Under the pieces are notes generated by a model, which made no database searches, had not been told where the DNA came from, and was given only the letters and a program-made list of their open reading frames with translations. From Acinetobacter sp. UBA801 (GTDB lineage: Bacteria; Pseudomonadota; Gammaproteobacteria; Pseudomonadales; Moraxellaceae): a DNA stretch of 64,000 nt. Each line of letters begins with the position of its first letter. Position 1 is the stretch's first letter. This document shows, in pieces, positions 38,151 to 46,426 of this stretch. The position numbers were made by a program, and so were the translations under genes. The stretch is from assembly GCA_002296655.1 (NCBI GenBank), contig DBIN01000016.1, positions 1-64,000 on the forward strand, written 5' to 3'.

Positions 38151-39011
38151 ATGGAACTGATTGTAGCCGCAGCCTTTTGTAGTGTGCTGGTCTCTATTTT
38201 ATTAAAAGTCTGCAAATTGCAGGGTTTTAACCCTATGCAGATGATCACCTGGAATTATGTCAGTGCCAGTGTATTGTGTTTTTATTGGTTTAAACCCAAC
38301 TTGAGCACGATCTCTCTCCAACGCACGCCGTGGTGGCTTATTCTCAGTTTAGGGGTGTTGTTGCCCAGTGTCTTTTTAGCGTTAGCAAAATCGTTGGACA
38401 GCGCAGGTATTTTAAAAACTGAAATTGCACAGCGTTTGTCAGTGGTTTTGTCTTTGGCTGCTGCTTATTTTATTTTTCAGGAAAATTTTAGCCAATTAAA
38501 AATTGTGGGAATCGCACTTGGCATTGTCGCGGTCTTATGTATTTTGTATTCGCATCGTGCTGCAGGGCAGTCTGCTAAAGCGCAACAAGGCATCATATAT
38601 TTGGGCTGTGTTTGGCTGGGTTATGCGCTGATTGATGTTTTACTTAAATACACTACAGGTTTAGGTCTGCAATTTGCGGTTGCGCTGAATTTGATGTTTG
38701 TATGTGCTTTTGTTTTAGCAATGGTATATATCTTAATTCGCGATAAAAGCATGGGCAGTATGCAAAATATCAGTGCAGGTTTAATTTTGGGTACACTGAA
38801 TTTCGCCAATATTGCCTTGTATGTCAAAGCTCACATGCTGCTCAAAGACAGCCCTGCTGTGGTATTTGCAGGGATGAATATTTTAGTGGTGCTATTTGGC
38901 GTGATCAGCGGTGTATTGTTCTTTAAAGAAAAGCTGAAAAGCACGACCACAATTGGGTTAGGCTTGGCATTACTTAGTGTGCTTTGCCTCGCTTATGCCA
39001 TGACGGTTTAA
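38151..39011 (+). CDS. DMT-superfamily (EamA-like) transporter
   Basis: 286 residues with about ten membrane helices in two EamA-like halves. ILKTEIAQRLSVVLSLAAAYFIF and the second-half AVVFAGMNILVVLFGVISGV are typical of drug/metabolite transporters. The substrate is unknown. Its last 38 bases overlap the end of the convergent zinc-ribbon gene. Confidence 0.85.
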   Translation: MELIVAAAFCSVLVSILLKVCKLQGFNPMQMITWNYVSASVLCFYWFKPNLSTISLQRTPWWLILSLGVLLPSVFLALAKSLDSAGILKTEIAQRLSVVLSLAAAYFIFQENFSQLKIVGIALGIVAVLCILYSHRAAGQSAKAQQGIIYLGCVWLGYALIDVLLKYTTGLGLQFAVALNLMFVCAFVLAMVYILIRDKSMGSMQNISAGLILGTLNFANIALYVKAHMLLKDSPAVVFAGMNILVVLFGVISGVLFFKEKLKSTTTIGLGLALLSVLCLAYAMTV

Positions 39012-39201
39012 GATAACTCAATACAAAGCGAAAAGGATGCCGCAATACATCTGCAGTTTCTGCAAGACCATGCAGCATTGTGGTTCTATCGCAAATCGGG
39101 CAGCGCATGTTCGGATAAGTTGGTTTAGCTTGATATAAATACAGTTTTTTACAACGTCGGCATTCTAGTTTTAGTGGCATAGTAAGTAAATTGAGCATCA
39201 T
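38974..39201 (-). CDS. small zinc-ribbon protein
   Basis: 75 residues with two Cys-x-x-Cys pairs (CRRC and CPIC, about 18 residues apart), the layout of a rubredoxin-like zinc ribbon. The C-terminal half is basic. ATG 39201 or 39198 follows GAGGTG. The 3' end overlaps the DMT transporter gene on the other strand. Function unknown. The metal motif argues against a chance frame. Confidence 0.65.
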   Translation of the reverse strand: MMLNLLTMPLKLECRRCKKLYLYQAKPTYPNMRCPICDRTTMLHGLAETADVLRHPFRFVLSYLKPSWHKRGKAH

Positions 39202-39270
39202 ACACCTCATTTTTATTTTTGCTAGAGATTGAGTAAAGATTGCAAATATAGACTAAGCAAAATTTAGACC

Positions 39271-39298
39271 AAAAAAAAGGGACAAATTTTGTCCCTAG
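39271..39298 (-). terminator. terminator of the nitroreductase gene
   Basis: AGGGAC-AAATTTT-GTCCCT, followed on the minus strand by TTTTTTTT. It is 20 bases after the nfsB stop. Confidence 0.8.
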
Positions 39299-39316
39299 TG
39301 TTATCGCATGTTTGTT

Positions 39317-39970
39317 TTACAGATGTGTGAAAATCTCGCGTTTATCAAGGCGTGATTTTGGCAGTTTGGAATTAAAATCTTGTTCATTACGATAGCCTAA
39401 ACATAATAAAACCGAAGGAATCAGTCCTTGCTCAGTCAGTTGCAGTTCTTGGGTTAAAATTGCTTCATCAAAACCGCCAATTGGCGTTGTGTCAATTCTT
39501 TCAATTCCTGCAGCCAACAGCATTTGCCCAAGTGCAATAAAAGTTTGATTTTCAGCCCAACGCTGAATATCGCCTTTTTCATTGCGGTAGTAATCGACAT
39601 AACCTGTGCGGCTGTCTTTCTGACCTTGTTTAGCGGCTTCATCTTTAAAGCGTCCACTGGCAGCATCCTGATTAAGTAGGTTTTCTAAATGTAATTCGCT
39701 AATGTCAGCTTTGGTGCAAAATAAAATGGTATGCGAAGCATCTAAAACTTTAGGTGCGTTATAGGCGTATTTACCGACTAAGGCTTTAGCAATACGTTGT
39801 TTGGCTTCAGGGTGATCTGCAATAAAAAAATGCCACGGTTGAATATTTATGGAAGATGGTGCTAAACGCAGAATTTCTAATAAACGCTCAAATTGTGCGG
39901 TAGGAATAGTGCGACTCCCATCATAGGCTTTTGTCGTATAACGAGTTTGTGCAACGTTAAGCAAATCCAT
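39317..39970 (-). CDS. nfsB: NfsB-like FMN nitroreductase
   Basis: 217 residues, the length of E. coli NfsB. TRYTTKAYD and APSSINIQPWHFFIADHPEAK bind FMN and correspond to NfsB segments. KVLDASHTILFC, IERIDTTPIGGFDEAI and KLPKSRLDKREIF also align by eye. An oxygen-insensitive NAD(P)H nitroreductase or dihydropteridine reductase would be expected. GGAG is placed before ATG 39970. Single gene. Confidence 0.9.
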   Translation of the reverse strand: MDLLNVAQTRYTTKAYDGSRTIPTAQFERLLEILRLAPSSINIQPWHFFIADHPEAKQRIAKALVGKYAYNAPKVLDASHTILFCTKADISELHLENLLNQDAASGRFKDEAAKQGQKDSRTGYVDYYRNEKGDIQRWAENQTFIALGQMLLAAGIERIDTTPIGGFDEAILTQELQLTEQGLIPSVLLCLGYRNEQDFNSKLPKSRLDKREIFTHL

Positions 39971-40081
39971 AAATCATCTCCATTTAAAGGCTATATTTGG
40001 GGTAGGTGTGCGCCAAAAGCTTAACATGCCTTGCTATGCTTGCTAAATGAACCCATGTGCTATTTATATGGTTAAGACGAA

Positions 40082-40267
40082 ATGAGCACCAGGCAAAGCA
40101 GCAGAAATGTTATCGACCAGCATGAAGTGACTCAAAAATATTTGGATTTAGGCACAGAATTCGTAGCAGTTGGAGTGGACACCAGTGTATTGATGAATTG
40201 ATTGCGTGAATTACTGGCTAAATATAAAGGGGATGCGGAAGTCATTCAGTCTGAAGGCGGGTACTAA
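40082..40267 (+). pseudogene. remnant of HpcH/HpaI-family aldolase (C-terminal end)
   Basis: The frame reads TQKYLDLGTEFVAVGVDTSV then LMN, a TGA stop at 40199-40201, then LRELLAKYKGDAEVIQSEGG and a terminal stop. That is the C-terminal end of the 4-hydroxy-2-oxovalerate/heptanedioate aldolase family (YLDLGxxFVAVGxD). The first two thirds of the gene are absent. The segment before codon 18 is not recognisable. It is a decayed gene relic. Confidence 0.78.
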
Positions 40268-40271
40268 AATA

Positions 40272-40302
40272 AAGAAAAGCCCAATATTTCTTGGGCTTTT
40301 CT
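40272..40302. terminator. bidirectional terminator
   Basis: AAGAAAAGCCCA / TGGGCTTTTCTT, symmetrical, between the aldolase remnant and the convergent gene at 40303-40764. Confidence 0.75.
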
Positions 40303-40764
40303 TCAATATAAGCTATTCGGATTTTGTAGAAGATGTTTTGATAAAGTGGGTTCTATCCTAAAAATCTTTTTATTCCCTTCGATTTTCCCTGTATTAAAAA
40401 TAAATTTAATTGTTTCTAGCCAAACTACTGCTTGATCATTTGGATTTAATGCTTTTTCTTGAACTTTGTCATTCATAAATAAAGATAAGATGTTTTTTTC
40501 TTCATAAGAAAGCTTTGATAGTTTATTGATTAATTCTTTATTTTTGTTTGAAAAAGAAAACTCCTGATCCTTCTTCGCTTTGATATTGGATAATAAATCA
40601 TATAGCATGAGTGAGATACTAAGTAAGAAAATAATCAATAGATAAGTGAAATTTTTTTGAACAAAAGACGATAAGTGTTCATCTAAATTAATAGCAGATA
40701 CAAAAAATATTAAAAGCATAAAAATGGAAAAAACAGCATTTATTTTTTGAACATTGAATTTCAT
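40303..40764 (-). CDS. membrane-anchored hypothetical protein, possibly SieB-like
   Basis: 153 residues, two N-terminal membrane helices (about 10-25 and 38-58) and a charged cytoplasmic domain with LSKLSYEEKNILSLF. That layout recalls the superinfection-exclusion B family, but the match is by pattern only. Base composition is markedly more AT-rich than neighbours (Lys/Asn/Ile-rich), suggesting recent transfer, and it sits beside an aldolase relic. ATG 40764 lacks a clear ribosome-binding site. Confidence 0.6.
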   Translation of the reverse strand: MKFNVQKINAVFSIFMLLIFFVSAINLDEHLSSFVQKNFTYLLIIFLLSISLMLYDLLSNIKAKKDQEFSFSNKNKELINKLSKLSYEEKNILSLFMNDKVQEKALNPNDQAVVWLETIKFIFNTGKIEGNKKIFRIEPTLSKHLLQNPNSLY

Positions 40765-40854
40765 ATTATAAATTTTAAAATAAAGTTGTTGAAATATTAA
40801 TATATTAAAAACGTTTTTATCAAGTCTTAGAAGTTAATGTCCTCAACTTTTATC

Positions 40855-41577
40855 CTAGTAACTCCATGTCTTTAATTTTAATTCCACATTGTTTTGTTCT
40901 GGGATAATTTCTAAAATCTGTGCCGTATCTTTACGCCAATCGCCTAATACAATTCTTGGCTTGCCGTGTTCATTGTGAATATTTGGACGATGCGTATGCC
41001 CATGAATTAACACATCGGCATGTTGCAAGGCTTGTGCAATTGCGTCGGCATTCACGTCCATGACGTCATAACTTTTAACTTGATTGGCTTGCTGGCTTTT
41101 TTTTCGGAAACCTTGTGCAAGTTTTTGTCGAAAAGCCAGTGGTGTTTTCTTTAAAGTGCCTAAAATGATGGGGTTTCGAATGATTTTACGGAATTTCTGA
41201 TATGACACATCATCGGTACACAGGGCATCGCCATGTTCTAAACGTACTCGTTGCGAGCCAATATGCAGCGTGTACACATCGGGTAGGAGTTGCCCTGAAA
41301 ACTGATCTAGAAATTTCTGACCTAAAGCGAAATCACGATTGCCGACAATAAAGTAAATATGATTACCGGCAGCTTTGCTAAACTGCTTTAAATGTACAAC
41401 AACTTCATCGAGCCATGGCGCTGTGTAATCATCGCCAATCCACGCATTAAACCAGTCGCCTAAAATATACAGTTGGGTGTGTTTATTTTGATAAGCATCT
41501 AGCAAATCTAAAAACCCCCGTACAAGTCGAGGGTGATCTGGTGACAAGTGTAAATCTGCGATAAACAGATAGGTCAC
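40855..41577 (-). CDS. lpxH: UDP-2,3-diacylglucosamine diphosphatase LpxH
   Basis: 240 residues. Calcineurin-like phosphoesterase motifs in order: IADLHLSPDHP, GDWFNAWIGDD, VGNRDF, EHGDALCTDD, HGHTHRP. It releases UMP to give lipid X, the fourth lipid A step. It starts with GTG at 41577, with CAGGGA eight bases upstream. Acts after LpxA and LpxD encoded in this window. Confidence 0.95.
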   Translation of the reverse strand: MTYLFIADLHLSPDHPRLVRGFLDLLDAYQNKHTQLYILGDWFNAWIGDDYTAPWLDEVVVHLKQFSKAAGNHIYFIVGNRDFALGQKFLDQFSGQLLPDVYTLHIGSQRVRLEHGDALCTDDVSYQKFRKIIRNPIILGTLKKTPLAFRQKLAQGFRKKSQQANQVKSYDVMDVNADAIAQALQHADVLIHGHTHRPNIHNEHGKPRIVLGDWRKDTAQILEIIPEQNNVELKLKTWSY

Positions 41578-41600
41578 GGATTATTCCCTGGAATTTCCCT

Positions 41601-41680
41601 AAATCCCTCTTTTAAAAAGAGGGATTTCTCCTCCCTGAATGAATTATAAAGCACTGCTTTAAAATGTGTGTAAGGGAGGT
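41601..41680. repeat. nested inverted repeats between lpxH and ppiB
   Basis: A perfect 27-base palindrome with 13-base arms (AAATCCCTCTTTT / AAAAGAGGGATTT, 41601-41627) is followed by arms CCTCCCT (41630-41636) and AGGGAGG (41673-41679) around a 36-base AT-rich centre. TCCCT repeats on one strand mark the whole block. It resembles a dispersed intergenic repeat, but it could also be a simple terminator for ppiB plus a second hairpin. Confidence 0.6.
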
Positions 41681-41691
41681 TGGGGGGATTC

Positions 41692-42201
41692 TTATTCAGC
41701 AATGATTTTTGCAGATTCAATTACCACATTTTCTAGTGGAACATCTGCGTGATAACCACGGTTGCCAGTACGCACGCCTTTAATAGCCTCTACAACGTCC
41801 ATACCTTCAACAACTTTACCAAACACGGCATATCCCCAACCTTGTGCTGTTTTGCCAGTGTGGTTCAAGAAAGAGTTATTTTTTACGTTAATGAAGAACT
41901 GTGCAGAAGCTGAGTGAGGTGCTTGGGTACGCGCCATTGCAATCGTACCAACATCGTTGCTTAAGCCGTTGTCTGCTTCGTTTTCAATCGCATCACGTGT
42001 TGCTTTTTCTTTGAAGTTTTCATCCATGCCACCGCCTTGGATCATGAAACCATCAATAACACGGTGGAAAATTACGCCGTCATAAAAACCATCACGAACG
42101 TATTCTAAGAAGTTAGCAACTGTAATTGGTGCTTTTTCAGCGTTCAATTCTAAAACAATACGACCTTTATTGGTGTTTAATTCGACTTGAGGAAAACTCA
42201 T
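41692..42201 (-). CDS. ppiB: cyclophilin-type peptidyl-prolyl isomerase
   Basis: 169 residues, cytoplasmic (no signal peptide). Cyclophilin core: [37 protein letters not shown] and [13 protein letters not shown]; the catalytic Arg is in FHRV. TAGGAGA lies upstream of ATG 42201. Divergent from glnS. Confidence 0.96.
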   Translation of the reverse strand: MSFPQVELNTNKGRIVLELNAEKAPITVANFLEYVRDGFYDGVIFHRVIDGFMIQGGGMDENFKEKATRDAIENEADNGLSNDVGTIAMARTQAPHSASAQFFINVKNNSFLNHTGKTAQGWGYAVFGKVVEGMDVVEAIKGVRTGNRGYHADVPLENVVIESAKIIAE

Positions 42202-42407
42202 TGTGTAATCTCCTAAACATGGACACGAATGCCATGGGTTTTTTGGTTGAGAGAAGCATAAGCAAACTGTAAACTACAAGGCAAGTAAAAACGTTATTTT
42301 CTTTGTTAAAAACAAGGAAAAGCGTTCTAATGGGTGATGTATGCTTCTCTTTTGAAGTTTCTGTAACCTCGTTTATCCAATTTTATTTTAGAAGTGATTG
42401 TATTGCT

Positions 42408-44132
42408 ATGAAGCCAAATGATGTTGTTGCATCTCTGCCAAACACCCCGACACCAAGTTCAAATGCGTCTGTCGATGCTGTGCAGCAAGAACAACAGCCA
42501 GGCTTGGACTTTATACGTCAAGTCATTACCGAGGATATTGCGGCTGGCCGCATAAAGCAGGTAGTGACACGTTTTCCACCTGAGCCGAATGGTTATTTGC
42601 ATATTGGTCACGTGAAAGCAATTTGCTTGAACTTTGGTATCGCACAAGAATATCAAGGGGTGTGTAACTTACGTTTTGATGACACCAACCCAGATGCAGA
42701 AGAACAAGAATATGTCGATGGTATTGCCAATGACGTGAAATGGCTGGGTTTTGAGTGGAATGGTGAACCGCGCTATGCTTCAAGCTATTTTGATCAATTA
42801 TATACTTGGGCTGTACAGCTGATCGAACAAGGCGATGCTTATGTCGATTTGCAAACCCCTGATGAAATTAAGCTCAACCGTGGTTCTTTTGTAGAGCCAG
42901 GCAAAAATTCGCCATATCGTGATACGCCAGTGGCAGAAAACTTGGCTTTATTTGAAAAAATGCGCAATGGCGAATTAGGCGAAGGTCAGGCAGTTTTACG
43001 GGCTAAAATTGATATGGCATCGCCAAACGTACACATGCGTGACCCGATTTTGTATCGCGTTTTACATTCATCGCATCACCAAACGGGCGATAAATGGAAA
43101 ATGTATCCAATGTATGACTATGCGCATCCATTGTCCGATGCGATTGAAGGCATCACCCATTCACTATGTACATTAGAATTCCAAGACCATCGTCCATTCT
43201 ATGATTGGGTGGTAGAAAAAGTGAAATCTGAGGCTGTACCACATCAATATGAATCTAGCCGTTTGAATATTGATTACACCATCACATCTAAGCGTAAATT
43301 GCGTAAATTGGTTGAAGGCGGTTTTGTGAATGGTTGGGATGACCCACGTATGCCAACAGTGGTGGGTATGCGTCGTCGTGGCTTTACACCAGAAGGTTTA
43401 CGTGATTTCTGTAAGCGTGTAGGTGTGTCTAAGTCAGACGGTATTGTGGATGTGGCAATGCTTGAGTATTGCATCCGTCAGTCATTGGAAAATACTGCAG
43501 CACGTGGTATGGCGGTGTTAAATCCGCTTAAAGTGACTTTGACCAACTTGCCAGAAGCATTAGATTTGGTCCATGCACGTCATCCAAATGTAGATATGGG
43601 CGAGCGTATCATTCCGCTGACTTCTGAAATTTACATTGACCGTAAAGACTTCGAAGAAGTGCCGCCTAAAGGCTTTAAGCGTTTAGTGCCTGAAGGAGAA
43701 GTGCGTTTACGTCATGCTTATGTAATCAAGTGTGATGAAGTGCTTAAAGATGCCAACGGCGAAGTCATTGAGCTGAAATGTTCAATTGACCCTGAAACTT
43801 TGGGAAAAAACCCAGAAGGTCGTAAAGTAAAAGGCGTAATTCACTGGGTCTCTGCAAGTAAAGGGGTAGCGGCAGAAGTTCGCTTATATGATCGCTTATT
43901 CACAGAGTCGGACCCTGAAGTGGGTGATGATTTCTTAGCGAACTTGAACCCTGATTCATTGAAAATTGTACAAGCGGTGATTGAGCCTGCATTGGCGCAA
44001 GCACAACCTGAAGACCGTTTCCAATTTGAGCGTGAAGGTTATTTTGTTGCAGATCAGTACGATCATAGTGCAGAAACACCGGTGTTTAACCGCATTTTAG
44101 ACTTAAAAGACAGCTTTAAGCCAGGTAAGTAA
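42408..44132 (+). CDS. glnS: glutaminyl-tRNA synthetase
   Basis: 574 residues from ATG 42408. Class I signature [21 protein letters not shown] and the KMSKS equivalent TSKRKL. The anticodon-binding beta-barrels follow. About 30 extra N-terminal residues precede the catalytic core, Ser/Thr/Gln-rich. The frame is open to a TTG at 42303, which is unlikely to be used. Monocistronic with a good terminator. Confidence 0.96.
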   Translation: MKPNDVVASLPNTPTPSSNASVDAVQQEQQPGLDFIRQVITEDIAAGRIKQVVTRFPPEPNGYLHIGHVKAICLNFGIAQEYQGVCNLRFDDTNPDAEEQEYVDGIANDVKWLGFEWNGEPRYASSYFDQLYTWAVQLIEQGDAYVDLQTPDEIKLNRGSFVEPGKNSPYRDTPVAENLALFEKMRNGELGEGQAVLRAKIDMASPNVHMRDPILYRVLHSSHHQTGDKWKMYPMYDYAHPLSDAIEGITHSLCTLEFQDHRPFYDWVVEKVKSEAVPHQYESSRLNIDYTITSKRKLRKLVEGGFVNGWDDPRMPTVVGMRRRGFTPEGLRDFCKRVGVSKSDGIVDVAMLEYCIRQSLENTAARGMAVLNPLKVTLTNLPEALDLVHARHPNVDMGERIIPLTSEIYIDRKDFEEVPPKGFKRLVPEGEVRLRHAYVIKCDEVLKDANGEVIELKCSIDPETLGKNPEGRKVKGVIHWVSASKGVAAEVRLYDRLFTESDPEVGDDFLANLNPDSLKIVQAVIEPALAQAQPEDRFQFEREGYFVADQYDHSAETPVFNRILDLKDSFKPGK

Positions 44133-44162
44133 AATTTTATCTAAGTTTTAACTTACAAATCA

Positions 44163-44198
44163 AAAGCCCAACTCGATCAATTCAGGTTGGGCTTTTTA
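44163..44198 (+). terminator. terminator of glnS
   Basis: AAAAGCCCAACT / AGGTTGGGCTTTTT, 11-12 pairs with a ten-base loop and T run. Confidence 0.85.
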
Positions 44199-44262
44199 GT
44201 TTATCTATTGAAGATTTATTGAATGTCTTGTGAGATATACAGTGTCGCTAAAATTTTAGCAA

Positions 44263-44796
44263 TTAGCGGTTTTTATGCTGTTCCTGCTTCATTAGGATTT
44301 GCGGTAATTGCATTTTGGCTTTATCACGTAATTTCTTCTTAATATAAAGCACCAAAGCAAAGCAAGTGGTCGTCAGTGTCAGCATCATACTGTTCATATA
44401 ACTCATCAATGAACTGACATAACCAATGGTGGTTAAACGATCCACCATCTTAAATACTTGCGGGCTGCTTTCAACACCTGTAATTGCCCAAGTGCATAAA
44501 TGCTCACAGTTATTCATAATCAGATGATAATTGTTTTCGTGCATTCGAGAACGCATACGGCACACCACTTTGCGTCCTTTATATTTTGGTGCATGATAAG
44601 ACTGCACAATAATATTTTTGCCGTGACTAAACTTTTCAATACTGGTCATTTCAATCGGGTGTTTTTTGAAAAGATGTGCAAAACCCGAATAGTGAATCAC
44701 GCGACCGCGCCCAGCATAAATACCATGATGGCTATAGCCGAAGTGTTTGACAATTAAATGTGCCCCTAAAGGAAATCGTGTTTTCTGCTTGAGCAT
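44263..44796 (-). CDS. LRAT-domain (NlpC/P60-related) protein
   Basis: 177 residues. GAHLIVKHFGYSHHGIYAG gives the conserved His pair of the lecithin-retinol acyltransferase fold, and MNNCEHLCTWAITG carries the catalytic Cys in the NCEH motif. A hydrophobic segment near 140-160 and a basic tail suggest membrane association. Bacterial members are mostly uncharacterised thiol acyltransferases or hydrolases. ATG 44796; upstream codons in frame begin only with TTG. Confidence 0.82.
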   Translation of the reverse strand: MLKQKTRFPLGAHLIVKHFGYSHHGIYAGRGRVIHYSGFAHLFKKHPIEMTSIEKFSHGKNIIVQSYHAPKYKGRKVVCRMRSRMHENNYHLIMNNCEHLCTWAITGVESSPQVFKMVDRLTTIGYVSSLMSYMNSMMLTLTTTCFALVLYIKKKLRDKAKMQLPQILMKQEQHKNR

Positions 44797-44931
44797 CGTA
44801 CGCTTGACCAATAAAGTAACATGAGTAGAGAAAAGAAATCAGGTTTTATAGTGTACTGCGTCTGACGCAAATATGCGATAACCCATTCAGTTATATGCAC
44901 AATTTGTAACATAGCACGTGTGGAGATGATA

Positions 44932-45450
44932 ATGTTTTGTTCTCTGTCAAAGTATTTATTGTTTAGTGATTTATTCTGGACGCCTGCTGCACAGGCAGAA
45001 ATTCGCGTATGGACGGTTAATAACAGGGCTGGGGGAATTTTTTTTTCAACCCAATGGTGTACTGGCGTGGAATCATCAATGGGTGTTTTTAAGTACAACC
45101 CAACAATATGTCAATCAGTCGCTCAAAGCGCAGTATGCCACGCAGTCAGCCCCAATGTAGTTATTAATCATCAGTTCAATTCACGCTTTTTAGCGGACAG
45201 TTCCTCTTATAAAATTAGAAATGGGATTGGGTTAAAAGACCAAGTTTTGTACTTTGTGATTAGTAACACACCTGTAACTTTTCATCAATTCGCCACCTTT
45301 TTTAAAGATGAGCTGAAAACATCAAATGCTTTATATTTAGATGGCTTGATTTCTACGGCATATATTCCGCAATTACAACGTCATACTCGTACACACAGCA
45401 ATTTAGGGCCAATTTTAGCTTATATAGATCATCAAGGTTGTAAACTCTAA
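44932..45450 (+). pseudogene. DUF2233 / phosphodiester glycosidase-family protein, frameshifted
   Basis: A signal-like N-terminus ending AAQA is followed by a much shortened front, then AGG, FFFQPNGVLAWNHQW (shifted frame) and YATQSAPM. The original frame then resumes at VVINHQFNSRF, continuing YFVISNTPVTFHQFA and NALYLDGLISTAYIP. These are the blocks of DUF2233. Two single-base losses (near 45036-45046 before the T run, and after ATG at about 45152-45154) would restore the reading, and roughly 60-80 residues between the signal and the first block are missing. Clearly inactive as the full protein. Confidence 0.82.
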
Positions 45451-45480
45451 CATTGGAACTTGGTTATGGCTTGGCTGAAT

Positions 45481-45729
45481 TTATTGTCCAATAAAACCTA
45501 GGGCTGTTCCTTGCATCGTGCAGATTTTGGCTGCTTCTTCGCTTTTCATTTGTTTGACTTCATTTTCAAATTGCTTTTTTTGTTGTTTGAGCTGTTCGTC
45601 TGAAATACCCATGCTTTTAGCAAAACTTTCCATTTTTTCCCAAGTTTCGGCACATTCTTTCGGCATTGGGCTACAGGCTGTTAAACTCAGGCTGAGTAGG
45701 GCAAGACAGCTAATGTTAGTTTTTTTCAT
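45481..45729 (-). CDS. small putative lipoprotein
   Basis: 82 residues. Lipobox LTAC after an 18-residue hydrophobic signal, then CAETWEKMESFAK, a charged helical stretch with KQQKKQFENEVKQMK, and a conserved-looking ICTMQGTALGF end. Cys near both ends of the mature part could form a disulfide. ATG 45729 is preferred over 45735 by spacing. Function unknown. Confidence 0.72.
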   Translation of the reverse strand: MKKTNISCLALLSLSLTACSPMPKECAETWEKMESFAKSMGISDEQLKQQKKQFENEVKQMKSEEAAKICTMQGTALGFIGQ

Positions 45730-45913
45730 TGTCATTTTCTCTGTTTGAATAATTAAAATATGGTAGTGAGATGATTGTTTTTAGAAATACTAGCGCATGA
45801 TTGTGAAGATATGATTGACTGCGTTTGAAAAGATTAGAATTTTTGTGCAAGCCCAAGCACGTATTAAGATTTATAAAATTTATTGTTTTAAGTGCCAAGA
45901 TATTTGTAACAAT

Positions 45914-45951
45914 TAAAAAAGGCACTTAGTTCAACTAAATGCCTTTTTTAT
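45914..45951. terminator. bidirectional terminator
   Basis: AAAAAGGCA-C-TTAGT and ACTAA-A-TGCCTTTTT pair with one mismatch around a three-base loop, with A and T runs on both sides. It lies just after the gene at 45961-46185. Confidence 0.78.
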
Positions 45952-45960
45952 CATATTCCA

Positions 45961-46185
45961 TTACTGGAATGGTAGATGCTGGAGTTCATTTAACTCTTTG
46001 CGGCTATAACCTCGCGAAGCGAGAACCTTCTTAATCCCGATAATAACATCTTCATCTGTGGCTTTGGTTAAAGCCTCGAGAAGTTGTTCATTTGTCTTGC
46101 AAGAGCAATCATTTTCAACACAAGCAATTTGATTTTTATGCTCGTTTTGCTGTTCTGTAGAGAACAACTTTTGCCAAAAACTCAT
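45961..46185 (-). CDS. hypothetical small soluble protein
   Basis: 74 residues from ATG 46185 (AAGG five bases upstream). A CVENDCSC cluster of three Cys sits near residue 25, followed by helical segments ending SRKELNELQHLPF. Function unknown; the Cys cluster could bind metal or be redox active. The frame extends to 46200. Confidence 0.62.
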   Translation of the reverse strand: MSFWQKLFSTEQQNEHKNQIACVENDCSCKTNEQLLEALTKATDEDVIIGIKKVLASRGYSRKELNELQHLPFQ

Positions 46186-46364
46186 AGAGCCTTCATTCAC
46201 AACCTAACATAGATCGAAATATAGCCAATATAAAAAATAAATCAAGTCGACCTAAGTGATAAAAGCAGCAATCGAGTTGCAGAATTTTCGATAATATTGC
46301 ATTTTTTTAACGAAATTATGACAGTTAAAGGGCTTGTAATGCTTTAAATTATTCATTTATATAA

Positions 46365-46405
46365 CAATATTTACAAGTGCTTAAAAAGAGTACTTGTAAA
46401 TATTG
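46365..46405. terminator. long hairpin after trmA
   Basis: CAATATTTACAAGT (46365-46378) and ACTTGTAAATATTG (46392-46405) are perfect 14-base arms, extended inward by a G-U and a G-C pair. It lies 22 bases past the trmA stop. The U-tract on the minus strand is poor (TTGTTATAT), so it may protect the 3' end or act as an attenuating dyad rather than as a strong terminator. Confidence 0.6.
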
Positions 46406-46426
46406 AAGATTAATGCAACAAATTGT

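Noticed and set aside
42303..42407. Longer glnS start at a TTG
   Set aside because: The extra 35 residues have no counterpart in the family. ATG 42408 gives a reasonable length.
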